The notes under the pieces are model-generated. The model was not told the origin of the DNA and ran no database searches. It saw only the letters and a list, made by a program, of their open reading frames with translations. This document shows positions 1 to 9,892 of a DNA stretch of 64,000 nucleotides, in pieces; within the stretch, counting starts at the first letter, position 1, and each line of letters opens with the position of its first letter. Made by a program: the position numbers and the translations under genes. The stretch comes from Hoeflea phototrophica DFL-43 (GTDB lineage: Bacteria; Pseudomonadota; Alphaproteobacteria; Rhizobiales; Rhizobiaceae): positions 1,754,461 through 1,818,460 of the forward strand of contig NZ_CM002917.1 of the NCBI RefSeq assembly GCF_000154705.2. Direction: 5' to 3'.

Positions 1-368
1 GGCTCGACGAAGTTGGCCACCAGCAGCACCATGATTGATAGCGCGACGGAAAGCGCCATGACCGGCCTGAGCACGGTTGCGGGCCTTGCGCCTGCGGCTT
101 CGATGACCACGAGTTCGCTGTCGGAATTCATGCCGGAGAGCACCTGGCTGACACCAATCAGCAGCGCGAAAGGCGCTACCACGGAGATCACCGAGGGAAT
201 AATGGTTGCCGCCAGCAGCATGAACGCGCCAAAGGCCTGGCCGGTCGTGGTCAGCACATCGACGCGGATCAGCACCTGGGTGGTCATAACCAGAAGTGTG
301 GCTGCTGTCAGCGACCAGAAGGTCAAGGACGCCATGCGCCGCAATATGTACCGTTCTATCTGATTCAT
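1..368 (-). CDS. lptF: LPS export permease LptF, N-terminal part (cut by window edge)
   Basis: Inner-membrane permease subunit of the LptB2FG complex that extracts lipopolysaccharide from the inner membrane and passes it to the Lpt bridge. The ATG at 366-368 (complement) opens a frame beginning MNQIERYILRRM, the usual LptF start, in which a basic amphipathic segment precedes the first membrane helix (about residues 15-35). A second hydrophobic stretch, the loop SGMNSDSELVVIEAAG (typical of the LptF/LptG coupling region) and a third helix follow. The frame is open to base 1, so roughly two thirds of the protein, including the periplasmic domain, lie outside the window. It is divergent from pepA across 286 bp that must hold both promoters; lptG would be expected next, off the left edge. 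Confidence 0.9.
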   Translation of the reverse strand, partial: MNQIERYILRRMASLTFWSLTAATLLVMTTQVLIRVDVLTTTGQAFGAFMLLAATIIPSVISVVAPFALLIGVSQVLSGMNSDSELVVIEAAGARPATVLRPVMALSVALSIMVLLVANFVE

Positions 369-654
369 TGCGCCTTTTTCCGGTGCGGGGTGAACCGCGC
401 GGCGTAGGTGTGTCATTTGCGGACACCTGCGACCATTGCACCACTCCTATCCAAACGTAAAATGGATAATCTGCGGCAAACGAACACGGTTAATCGTTTC
501 TTGCCCTCATGTGTCGCAAATGCAATGCCCTTCCAATGCCTGCCTCGATTCTGCCGACCCTTTCTGCGGGCCTTGCCTTCTGTCACGAAAACGCCAAGAT
601 CGCCACCAACGCAAGATCATCCGAAATTCCATCTGAAATACCTACGGAGCCGTC

Positions 655-2142
655 ATGTCGATGAGCATTGAAGTCAGTTTTTCCAAGCCCGCAAAAATAT
701 CAGGCGGGCTGGTTGTCGCCATCGGCACGCTTGCCGAGCCGATCTCTGCGTCCGCCCGCTCTGTGGACGCCTCTGACCAGCTCGACAAGGCCGCCAAGGT
801 CTCTGCCTTTACCGGCAAGTCCTTATCCACCCTCGATTTGCTGGCGCCCGCGGCTGCGGCAGTGGACCGGATCGCTATCCTCGGCGCCGGCGAGCCGGAA
901 AAGATGACCGCCCATGAATGGATGCGCGCTGGCGGCAAGATCTTCACCCTGATCCGCAAGGCCGACAAGGTGACAGTGCTGCTGGGGGAGGCGGATGCTC
1001 TGTCCGCCGATGCCGCCGCCGACATGGCGCTTGGACTTCTGATGCGCGCCTACAGTTTCGACCTCTACAAGACCAAGAAAGGCGATGACGACGACAAGGA
1101 GTCGCGCAAGGTCAAGGTCATCTTCCAGCATGCGGATTCGAGCGCCTGCAAGAAGGCGTTTGTGAGCCGTCAGGCAGTGGCCGAAGGGGTCATTCTGGCG
1201 CGCAATCTGGTCAATGAACCTGCCAATGTGCTGGGCCCGGTTGAGTTTGCTGCCCGCGCCAAGGCGCTTGAAGCGCTCGGCATGGAGGTGGAGATTCTCA
1301 CCGAGAAGGAGATGAAGAAGCTCAAGATGGAGGCGCTTCTAGGTGTTTCGCTCGGCTCGGTCCGTCCGCCACGCCTCGCCATCATGCGCTGGCAGGGCGG
1401 CAAGCCCAAGGACAAGCCGGTGGCCTTCATCGGCAAGGGTGTGGTGTTTGACACCGGTGGCATCTCGATCAAGCCCGCCGGCGGCATGGAAGACATGAAG
1501 GGCGACATGGGCGGTGCGGCCGCCGTGACCGGCCTGATGCACACGCTTGCCGCCCGAAAGGCCAAGGTCAACGCCATCGGCATCATCGGACTGGTCGAGA
1601 ACATGCCCGATGGCGCAGCCCAGCGCCCCGGCGACATTGTCCGCTCGATGTCCGGTCAAACCATCGAGATCATCAACACAGATGCGGAAGGCCGACTGGT
1701 TCTGTGTGACGCGCTGACCTACTGCCAGGAGAAGTTCAAACCTGCGGTGATGATCAATCTCGCCACCCTGACCGGCGCCGTGATGGTGGCGCTCGGCCAG
1801 CATCACGCGGGTCTGTTCTCCAATGATGACGATCTGTCCCAGGCCTTGAGAGCTGCTGGCGAGACGACACAGGAGCGGGTCTGGCGTCTGCCGCTTGATC
1901 CGGCCTACGACAAAATGATCGATTCCAAATTCGCCGACATGAAGAACACCGGCGGACGCTATGCGGGCTCGATCACAGCCGCCCAGTTCCTCAAGCGTTT
2001 TGTCGGTGAAACCCCCTGGGCGCATCTCGACATTGCCGGCACCGCGATGGGATCGCCCTCGAGCGATATCAACCAGTCATGGGCCTCGGGATTTGGCGTG
2101 CGGCTTCTCGATGAGTTGGTGCGCGCCAACTACGAAGCCTGA
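655..2142 (+). CDS. pepA: Leucyl aminopeptidase (M17 family)
   Basis: Cytosolic hexameric dimetal aminopeptidase that removes N-terminal residues from peptides; in some bacteria PepA also binds DNA. The 495-residue length is normal for the family. The N-terminal half is the variable domain. The catalytic domain shows the metal-ligand segments [10 protein letters not shown] (about residues 260-269) and the M17 signature NTDAEGRL (about residues 341-348), with the glycine-rich [16 protein letters not shown] stretch between them. The start at 655 has GGAG at 646-649, a 5-base spacing; an alternative ATG lies two codons in. holC follows 11 bases after the stop, so the two are probably co-transcribed, the common pepA-holC arrangement. 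Confidence 0.96.
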   Translation: MSMSIEVSFSKPAKISGGLVVAIGTLAEPISASARSVDASDQLDKAAKVSAFTGKSLSTLDLLAPAAAAVDRIAILGAGEPEKMTAHEWMRAGGKIFTLIRKADKVTVLLGEADALSADAAADMALGLLMRAYSFDLYKTKKGDDDDKESRKVKVIFQHADSSACKKAFVSRQAVAEGVILARNLVNEPANVLGPVEFAARAKALEALGMEVEILTEKEMKKLKMEALLGVSLGSVRPPRLAIMRWQGGKPKDKPVAFIGKGVVFDTGGISIKPAGGMEDMKGDMGGAAAVTGLMHTLAARKAKVNAIGIIGLVENMPDGAAQRPGDIVRSMSGQTIEIINTDAEGRLVLCDALTYCQEKFKPAVMINLATLTGAVMVALGQHHAGLFSNDDDLSQALRAAGETTQERVWRLPLDPAYDKMIDSKFADMKNTGGRYAGSITAAQFLKRFVGETPWAHLDIAGTAMGSPSSDINQSWASGFGVRLLDELVRANYEA

Positions 2143-2153
2143 GGGGAGGCGGC

Positions 2154-2603
2154 GTGGCGGAGATTCTGTTTTATCATTTGACTGAATCCCGGCTTGAGGA
2201 CGCGCTGCCACCTTTGCTCGAAAAAAGCCTCGAGCGCGGTTGGCGGGTCTCGGTGCATCTTGGTAGCGAGGAACGCCTGGCTGCGCTTGACGCGCATCTG
2301 TGGACCTTCCGTGAAGAAAGCTTCCTGCCCCATGGCAGCGACATGGCAGCTCATGCCGACCGGCAGCCGGTGTTGCTGACGCTTTCGCAAGAGGCTGCCA
2401 ACGCGGCAACGGTGCGTTTCGTTGCTGATGGCGCGGACCTGCCGGCACTGGCAGGCGTAGAGCGGCTGGTGTTGATGTTCGATGGCCACGACCAGGATCA
2501 GCTTGAAGCCGCACGGGCCCAGTGGAAGCGCCTCAAATCCGATGGTCACGAGCTGACCTACTGGCAGCAGACCGAGGATCGCCGCTGGCAGAAGAAAGCC
2601 TGA
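2154..2603 (+). CDS. holC: DNA polymerase III chi subunit
   Basis: Clamp-loader accessory subunit that links the DNA polymerase III holoenzyme to single-strand binding protein. The 149-residue product starts at GTG 2154 behind a purine-rich GAGGGGAGG. It has the chi-fold pattern of an N-terminal strand (AEILFYHL), a basic helix (LEKSLERGWRVSVHLG), the segment LWTFREESFLPHG that lines the family's conserved pocket, and a C-terminal KRLKSDGHELTYWQQ helix-strand unit. Alphaproteobacterial chi proteins are diverged from the E. coli one, but both the motif order and the position behind pepA agree with the assignment. Confidence 0.93.
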   Translation: MAEILFYHLTESRLEDALPPLLEKSLERGWRVSVHLGSEERLAALDAHLWTFREESFLPHGSDMAAHADRQPVLLTLSQEAANAATVRFVADGADLPALAGVERLVLMFDGHDQDQLEAARAQWKRLKSDGHELTYWQQTEDRRWQKKA

Positions 2604-2633
2604 TCCGGCACTCCGGCGGGTAGGGGCATCGGC

Positions 2634-2667
2634 AAAAAAATGCCTCCCGGAGTATGCTCCGGGAGGC
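2634..2667 (-). terminator. Rho-independent terminator of the chemoreceptor gene
   Basis: A perfect 11-bp stem (2642-2652 with 2657-2667) closes on a TATG loop and is followed on the minus strand by seven T residues (2634-2640). It lies 42 bases beyond the chemoreceptor stop. The plus strand lacks a T tract after the hairpin, so it mainly serves the minus-strand gene, though the hairpin could also slow readthrough from holC. Confidence 0.9.
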
Positions 2668-2709
2668 TTGATCCAAACCGGAAATGTTCATCCCGGTCTT
2701 TCGCGATTG

Positions 2710-4491
2710 TCAGAAGTCTTCCCACTGATCCATATCGACAGCGGCATTGCCATGGGCGACTGGCCGTTGCGACGAAGCGGGCTTGGTCGCGCTTGATGTG
2801 GCATTGCTGGTGGCCAATCGCGGACCGCTGGCTTTGCTACCCTGCTGATGTTCGCCGGTCTTGAAATGGCTGAGCAGTTCGAACAACGACGCGGCTTCCT
2901 GGGCCAGGCTGTGGCTTGCGGCCGTTGATTCCTCGACCATCGCCGCATTCTGCTGCGTGCCCTGATCGATCGTGTTGACCGCGGTGTTGATCTCGGCAAG
3001 GCCTGTGGCCTGCTCGCGCGAACCGATGACGATAGCCTGGACATTGGTGCTGATCTGCTGGACCTGCTCGACAATGGCAGTGAGAGATTCACCGGTTTCG
3101 TCGACCAGCGAGACGCCGGATTTGACCTGTTCGCCCGATTGGGTGATCAGCACCTTGATTTCCTTTGCAGCCGTTGCGGTGCGCTGTGCAAGTTCACGCA
3201 CCTCCTGGGCCACGACTGCGAAACCCCGGCCTGCCTCGCCTGCGCGGGCAGCTTCAACACCGGCGTTGAGCGCAAGAAGGTTGGTCTGGAATGCGATGTC
3301 GTCGATCACATTGATGATGTTGGTGATGGCGTGGGACGATTTCTCGATTTCGGCCATGGCGGACACCGCCCTGGTGACAACCTGACCTGACTTTTCGGCA
3401 TCCTCCCGGGTCTTGTTGACCAGGGAGCCCGCTTCATCGGCGCGATTGCTCGATTCCGCCACTGTTTTGGTGACCTGTTCGAGCGCTGCCGCGGTCTCTT
3501 CAACCGATGCGGCCTGGCTTTCTGTCCGCTTGCTCAATTCATTGGCCGCAGACCGGATTTCCGCGGAGCCGGATGTGATTGCTTCCGCGTTCTGCGCGAC
3601 GGACTGCATGGTCGCCCGCAGCCGTGTCTTGGCCTTGTTGAAATTGGTCCGCAGCGGTTCGAGCGCTGCGATGTAGGGCTCGGAAATCTCGGTGATGAGG
3701 TCACCCTCGGCCAGCTGTTCCAGCCCATTGGAAAGCGACGACACGTTGCGGACGCGTTCGGTGATGTCGGTCGCGTATTTGACCACCTTGAAGACCTTGC
3801 CGTCAGCATCCAGGATGGGATTGTAGGTGGCCTGGATATGGATGATCTTGCCGCCTTTTCCGACGCGCATGAACTCATCCGAGAAAAACTCTCCACTTTC
3901 AAGACGGTTCCAGAAGGTGGCGTAATCCGCCCCCTTGGCATAGTCCGCATCACAGAAAATGCTGTGATGCTTGCCGACAATCTCTTCGAGGCTGTAGCCG
4001 ACCGCGCCGAGAAAGTTCTCGTTGGCGTTGAGGATGGTGCCATCGGGTTTGAATTCGATCATCGCCTGTGAGCGCGAGATAGCCGCGATCTTTCCCGAAT
4101 CTTCTGCCGACTTGAGCTTGGCCTCCGTGATGTCGGTCGCAAACTTCACCACCTTGTAGGGTTTTCCGTTCCGCGAGATCGGATTGTAACTGGCCTCGAT
4201 CCAGATTTCCTGGCCGCCCTTGCCGAAACGCTTGTACTGCGCACGGTCGAAAGTGCCTTGGCCAAGCCGCTTCCAGAATTCGGCATAGTCAGCAGAGGCT
4301 GCTTCGGTGGGATCAACAAAGATCCGGTGATGCTTGCCTTTGATTTCAGAGAGCTCATAGCCCACAGCCTGGCAGAACAGATCATTGGCGGTCAGAATAT
4401 TGCCCTTGAGGTCAAATTCGATGATTGCCATAGATCTTCCGAGTGCCGCGATGACATTCTCTGCATCATTGTTGAGAAGGTTGCCGATCAT
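2710..4491 (-). CDS. Soluble methyl-accepting chemotaxis protein with two PAS domains
   Basis: Chemoreceptor that controls CheA and so flagellar behaviour. The 593-residue product has no hydrophobic membrane segment, so it should be cytoplasmic or pole-associated. It has two closely similar PAS units (about residues 10-125 and 132-247), each ending in the PAC-like segment [10 protein letters not shown] or [11 protein letters not shown] short HAMP-like linker ([13 protein letters not shown]) and a long signalling coiled coil follow, with the hairpin tip around [15 protein letters not shown] and the R-E-rich [13 protein letters not shown]. The C-terminus ends QWEDF, which resembles the xWxxF pentapeptide that tethers CheR/CheB in enteric receptors. 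PAS units of this kind (as in Aer) may bind flavin or heme; the cofactor cannot be read from sequence. It is divergent from the cobalamin-binding regulator at 4922. Confidence 0.93.
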   Translation of the reverse strand: MIGNLLNNDAENVIAALGRSMAIIEFDLKGNILTANDLFCQAVGYELSEIKGKHHRIFVDPTEAASADYAEFWKRLGQGTFDRAQYKRFGKGGQEIWIEASYNPISRNGKPYKVVKFATDITEAKLKSAEDSGKIAAISRSQAMIEFKPDGTILNANENFLGAVGYSLEEIVGKHHSIFCDADYAKGADYATFWNRLESGEFFSDEFMRVGKGGKIIHIQATYNPILDADGKVFKVVKYATDITERVRNVSSLSNGLEQLAEGDLITEISEPYIAALEPLRTNFNKAKTRLRATMQSVAQNAEAITSGSAEIRSAANELSKRTESQAASVEETAAALEQVTKTVAESSNRADEAGSLVNKTREDAEKSGQVVTRAVSAMAEIEKSSHAITNIINVIDDIAFQTNLLALNAGVEAARAGEAGRGFAVVAQEVRELAQRTATAAKEIKVLITQSGEQVKSGVSLVDETGESLTAIVEQVQQISTNVQAIVIGSREQATGLAEINTAVNTIDQGTQQNAAMVEESTAASHSLAQEAASLFELLSHFKTGEHQQGSKASGPRLATSNATSSATKPASSQRPVAHGNAAVDMDQWEDF

Positions 4492-4921
4492 AAAAGTCTC
4501 CTCTCAAGGGGCAGTCCAGAACCAGTTCGTATCGGAGATTTGCGAAATCTCATGCATAAATAGGATCTGATCTGTTCCTTGCCTTGCTGCGTTCAGGGTT
4601 CACTATTTCGTGGTCAATATTGGCATTGTGGTGTTTAAAATCGCTTAATAACTCAAGTTTCCATATAATTTATCTTGGTCTGTGCAAATATATACAAAGA
4701 CTATATTTTAATATAAAAGTGGCAAATAAATGTATGCATAAAGCATAAATCGGCAAAAGTGGTGTCGTTTTGAGACATCATCACTCTGGCGTGCAGCAAA
4801 GATTTTTGTTATTTTCTCTTAGTCATTTGTCGTAGGCGAGTGTCACCGGCCGCGTTTGAGGAGCCGGTGCAGGACGCATGTGCGGATGCAAGACAGGATT
4901 TGCGGCTGAGGGAGCGGCGAC
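4492..4921. other. AT-rich divergent intergenic region between chemoreceptor and MerR/B12 regulator
   Basis: This 430-bp gap holds no convincing gene on either strand. Bases 4600-4830 are strikingly AT-rich compared with the flanking GC-rich coding sequence, with runs such as those around 4655-4675 and 4684-4732. The 9-mer ATGCATAAA occurs at 4552-4560 and again at 4734-4742. A nine-codon open frame (GTG 4880 to TGA 4907-4909, with an ATG at 4886) lies in the same frame as, and immediately before, the regulator. Both promoters must lie here, but I cannot assign -35/-10 elements with confidence. Confidence 0.6.
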
Positions 4922-5803
4922 ATTTTCAGGATTGAAGAGGTTATCCGCATAACAGGGATTTCCAAGCAGCAACTCCATGCTTGGGAACGCCGTTTTGGCG
5001 CTATTTCGTCCGGGCGTACGGAATCAAATCGGCGGCTCTTTTCGGATGCGGATCTCGCGCGCCTTGTGTTGCTCAAGCAATGCATCGACGCGGGTCATCG
5101 CATAGGGTCCATTTTCGAAAAGAGCGATGACGAGTTGAACAGGCTTCTTGAACGCTCGGGCGGGGGCAAGACCAGGTTCTCCGATATTCTGGACCGGATA
5201 CAGATGTTGGACAATGACGCGGTTGATCAGATCCTGGTTGAGCGCTTCCTGCTTCTCGGTCCGTCGGCTTTTGCTGTTGAATATGTCGCCCCATTGATGA
5301 AAATTGTTGGTGATCGTTGGGAAAGGGGAGACCTCTCGGTCGGCTCCGAACACCTGATTTCGGCAGCAGTTCGATCGCTACTCGGTTCGGCATTAAAGCT
5401 CGGGCGGGGACGTGAAGCTGCCCTGACTGCCGTGTTCTGCACGCCGGAAGGAGATATTCACGAACTCGGGACACTGATCGCCGCACTGCTGGCGCAGGAA
5501 TCCGGCGTGGAAATCCACTATTTCGGCGCGCAGCTGCCTGTCATGGAAATCAGCAAGGTCGTCAGAAAGCTGGGTGCAAATGCGGTTTGTCTGGGCAGCA
5601 CATGGCTAAGCGGCCCCGACCTTGTCAATTGGGTTGGTGATTTGCGCGCGATACTCCCCCGGAGCGTGGAGCTGTGGGTCGGCGGCGCCGGGTTCGCAGC
5701 CATACGCGCCGAACTGCCGGCCAAAACGCGTCTGTTTTACAGCCTTGAGGATCTTGAAGCGTTTTTGCAGGGGCAGGTGGCTGTTCCAAGGGCCGCCCAG
5801 TAA
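4922..5803 (+). CDS. MerR-family cobalamin-binding regulator, CarH/LitR-like photoreceptor, putative AUU start
   Basis: Likely a DNA-binding regulator that senses adenosylcobalamin and light. Numbered from the ATT at 4922 it has 293 residues, close to Thermus CarH (about 285). Residues 2-70 form a MerR winged helix (IEEVIRITGISKQQL, then WERRF). Residues 85-160 are a helical bundle with W133-x9-E143-H144. Residues 170-290 are a Rossmann-like B12 domain with D178-x-H180-x2-G183, then GSTW and VGGAGF. In CarH the W-x9-EH residues cap the adenosyl group and the H-x2-G histidine ligates cobalt. The residue after W133 is Glu, whereas Thermus CarH has the photoproduct-ligating His there (recalled, not checked). 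The frame has no ATG/GTG/TTG between an in-frame TGA (4907-4909) and the HTH. GTG 5066 would delete most of the HTH. ATT 4922 has GAGGGAG seven bases upstream. A frameshift, point nonsense mutation or sequencing error remains possible. Confidence 0.8.
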   Translation: MFRIEEVIRITGISKQQLHAWERRFGAISSGRTESNRRLFSDADLARLVLLKQCIDAGHRIGSIFEKSDDELNRLLERSGGGKTRFSDILDRIQMLDNDAVDQILVERFLLLGPSAFAVEYVAPLMKIVGDRWERGDLSVGSEHLISAAVRSLLGSALKLGRGREAALTAVFCTPEGDIHELGTLIAALLAQESGVEIHYFGAQLPVMEISKVVRKLGANAVCLGSTWLSGPDLVNWVGDLRAILPRSVELWVGGAGFAAIRAELPAKTRLFYSLEDLEAFLQGQVAVPRAAQ

Positions 5804-5877
5804 CAGCTGGTCTGTCTGGCGTAAGTTTCCTGCGCTCCTGCGGCGCATCAACCTCGACCGGGTGAAAGCCCGCGGGG

Positions 5878-7758
<1,881 letters not shown>

Positions 7759-7804
7759 GCCCGCGCTTCTGGCTGGGTTTCATGCAAATGGCAAGGCATA
7801 GAAT

Positions 7805-7849
7805 TTGCGCAGATGCACCCAAAGGTGTATAATTGTCATCTTTATACAC
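7805..7849 (+). promoter_or_regulatory. vapBC promoter with overlapping palindromic operator
   Basis: A -35 like TTGCGC (7805-7810) is separated by 17 bp from a perfect -10 TATAAT (7828-7833). The -10 sits inside an inverted repeat, GTGTATAA at 7825-7832 and TTATACAC at 7842-7849, with a 9-bp spacer. vapB starts 13 bases downstream. VapBC complexes repress their own operons by binding such palindromes through the antitoxin, so this is probably the autoregulatory operator. Confidence 0.75.
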
Positions 7850-7862
7850 ATCGGATGTCCGA

Positions 7863-8060
7863 ATGCGCACCAATATCGAGATCGATGACGAGCTGGTCAC
7901 TGAACTGATGAAGCTGACTGGCCGCAAGACCAAGCGTCAGGTGGTTGATGATGCGTTGCGCGATCATTTGCGCCGACGCCGTGCCGCGCAGGCCATCCTG
8001 GATTTGCAGGGCACAGTCGAATGGGAAGAAGATCCCGGCAGTCTGCGGTCTGACAGGTGA
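7863..8060 (+). CDS. vapB: VapB-family antitoxin
   Basis: The 65-residue product begins MRTNIEIDDELVTELM, the ribbon-helix-helix DNA-binding opening of the VapB antitoxin family (TNIEID, then a helix ending KTKRQVVDDAL). The C-terminal tail (about residues 45-65, rich in W, E and D) would wrap the toxin and fill its acidic active site. Upstream in-frame codons extend the frame, but ATG 7863 matches the family start exactly and lies just after the operator. The TGA overlaps the GTG of vapC by 4 bases, which suggests translational coupling. Confidence 0.92.
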   Translation: MRTNIEIDDELVTELMKLTGRKTKRQVVDDALRDHLRRRRAAQAILDLQGTVEWEEDPGSLRSDR

Positions 8061-8458
8061 TCCTTGTCGACACCTCTGTGTGGGTCGATTTCTTTGTTGG
8101 CCGGCAATCAGTTCATGTGGATTGCCTAAAGCATGCGGCCAGTTCCGGACAGGTGCTGATCGGAGACCTGATCCTGGTTGAGTTGCTGCAAGGCCCAAAG
8201 CATCAGCGTGATATCCTGCGGATTGAGCAGGCCCTCTCGCAATTGCCGGTCGAAACGCTTTGCGGTCCCGCTGTCGCGCCAAGAGCTGCCGCCAATTACC
8301 GCCAACTGCGCCGGTCAGGATTTACGCCACGGGGAACGGTGGATGTGGTTATTGCCACCTGGTGTCTCGAGAGTTCCGTGAAGCTGTTGCACAATGATCG
8401 CGATTTTGCCGTCATGGAGCGTGAATTGGGGTTGCTCTCGGCAGTTTCGACCGATTAG
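8057..8458 (+). CDS. vapC: VapC-family PIN-domain ribonuclease toxin
   Basis: PIN-domain toxin of a type II toxin-antitoxin pair; VapC toxins cleave specific tRNAs or rRNA when freed from VapB. The 133-residue length is typical. The acidic Mg2+ site is complete: D5 in LVDTSVWVDF, E42 in LILVELLQG, D96 in TVDVVIATWC and D114/D116 in HNDRDF. The GTG start overlaps the vapB stop in a GTGA. The toxin therefore looks intact, and its RNA target cannot be predicted. Confidence 0.94.
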   Translation: MILVDTSVWVDFFVGRQSVHVDCLKHAASSGQVLIGDLILVELLQGPKHQRDILRIEQALSQLPVETLCGPAVAPRAAANYRQLRRSGFTPRGTVDVVIATWCLESSVKLLHNDRDFAVMERELGLLSAVSTD

Positions 8459-8527
8459 CGTCGCGATCCTTAATCAGTGCGAAAATCATAATCCTGTTTA
8501 GATGTTTCCCAGAAAGCGCGAATTCAA

Positions 8528-9220
8528 ATGACCATCACCCTGTATGAACTTGCCGGCACAGATCTCTCCCGTCCCTTCAGCCCCCATTGCTGGAAGACCG
8601 CAATGGCGCTGGCCCACAAGGGGCTCGATTTCGACCGCAAGACGGTGTCTGTTACACAGGTCCCACAAGTCGAGGGCGGTGTCTCCAAGACGGTGCCGGT
8701 GATCCGTGATGGCTCAAGAGTGGTCGCCGATAGTTTTCTGATTGCCGATTATCTCGAGGAAACCTATCCCGACCGGCCATCGCTGTTTGGCGGGGAGGGC
8801 GGTCAGGCCATGGCCCGTTTCGTCGAATCCTGGTCGCAGTCAACTTTGCACGCCGCCCTTAACGTGATCGCGCTCCAGGAGATCCACGATCGGCTGGCGC
8901 CTGAGGATCAGGCCTATTTTATACCGAGCCGCGAAGCCCGTTTGGGCAAGAGCTTTGATGAGGTGGCCGCGCTTCGCGACGCGGAGATCGCGGGCTTTTC
9001 GGCCAAGTTGACGCCATTGCGGGTGATGCTCAAGTCGCAGCCCTGGATTGGCGGGTCATCGCCGCTGTTTGCCGACTATATCGTCTTTGGGGCGCTGCAA
9101 TGGGTCCGGCTGGTCTCCACCGCACGTTTGCTTGAGGAGGGCGATGCAGTGACCGACTGGTTCGAGCGCTGCCTTGATCTGCATGGCGGGTTGGGCCGCT
9201 CTGCGCCTGCGGCGGGCTAA
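8528..9220 (+). CDS. Glutathione S-transferase family protein
   Basis: Predicted cytosolic GST of 230 residues. The thioredoxin-fold N-terminus runs TLYELAGTDLSRPFSPHCWKT, with a serine/proline patch (RPFSPHCW) at the activation position. The cis-proline strand VSKTVPVI and the glutathione-contacting DSFLIADYLEE follow. The C-terminal helical domain carries the PLFADYIVFGALQW core, equivalent to the GST N-cap motif. The N-terminus is closest to the beta-etherase/LigE-like and related alphaproteobacterial groups. A separate transcription unit is likely, since it is preceded by a 69-bp gap after vapC. Substrate unknown. Confidence 0.9.
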   Translation: MTITLYELAGTDLSRPFSPHCWKTAMALAHKGLDFDRKTVSVTQVPQVEGGVSKTVPVIRDGSRVVADSFLIADYLEETYPDRPSLFGGEGGQAMARFVESWSQSTLHAALNVIALQEIHDRLAPEDQAYFIPSREARLGKSFDEVAALRDAEIAGFSAKLTPLRVMLKSQPWIGGSSPLFADYIVFGALQWVRLVSTARLLEEGDAVTDWFERCLDLHGGLGRSAPAAG

Positions 9221-9238
9221 GCCCTCTAGGTTCAGACC

Positions 9239-9850
9239 CTAGCCTCCTGCAAAAATGGCCGCAGTGGCTGCGAAAAACATCAGCAATCCCAGCCCCCAGT
9301 CGAGGTGGCGCCGGTGCCAGCTGGATGCCAGATGCAGGCAGCCTGACCAGCCGGCGAGCGCCCATATGGCGAGGCCTGCGGCACTGAGCAGTGTGAGGGC
9401 GGCAAAAGCGCCGGACAGCGAAACCGACCCGCTGCTGGCGGCGCCGGCCAGAAAAAGCGCCAGCGCCCAGCTTTCTGCGCTTTTGAAGTGGCCCATCGGC
9501 AGCAGGGCAGCATTGGGCCTGAAGGCGAGCACTCTCGCCATGTCTGCCTCATCGGCCTGGCCGGGACCGCTGCCTCCTGGCGGTGCCGCGACATAGCGCC
9601 CAAGGCCCGACAAGGCCAGCAGCAGCGCCGCGATGATCATTGTTGTGCTGCTCACCCAGGGCGCAAACAGGTGAAGGGCACCAAAGGCCAGCGCAAACAG
9701 CATCACCTCGCCGCCGATGCTGGCAACCATACCGTCGACCACCGGACGCAGCGACCTTGCGGCGCCCGCAGCCAGCATGGCGCGGTTCTGGGTGCCAAAC
9801 CCGAGAGCCACGACGGCAATCACTCCTGAAGTAACGATGGCTTCAGACAT
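9239..9850 (-). CDS. Uncharacterised multi-pass membrane protein
   Basis: I do not recognise this 203-residue protein. It has five or six hydrophobic segments (about residues 5-22, 42-65, 68-85, 125-145, 148-168 and 180-202). A central non-membrane stretch, residues 88-125, contains PPGGSGPGQADEADM. The C-terminal segment has a His/Trp-rich loop, LASSWHRRHLDWG. The start at 9850 has an AGGATC-like ribosome site. It is convergent with the GST and 42 bases downstream of the hydroquinone reductase gene, so it may be the second gene of that unit. No transporter or enzyme signature is visible. Confidence 0.75.
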   Translation of the reverse strand: MSEAIVTSGVIAVVALGFGTQNRAMLAAGAARSLRPVVDGMVASIGGEVMLFALAFGALHLFAPWVSSTTMIIAALLLALSGLGRYVAAPPGGSGPGQADEADMARVLAFRPNAALLPMGHFKSAESWALALFLAGAASSGSVSLSGAFAALTLLSAAGLAIWALAGWSGCLHLASSWHRRHLDWGLGLLMFFAATAAIFAGG

Positions 9851-9892
9851 GGGCTGATCCTAACCTAAAATGAGACTCTGCCAAAGGTTCTT

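Noticed and set aside
5066..5803. Regulator annotated from GTG 5066 as a B12-binding domain only
   Set aside because: The same frame upstream to 4922 encodes an intact MerR helix-turn-helix, so starting at 5066 would discard most of it. The shorter form would be right only if the upstream UGA proves to be a real nonsense mutation.
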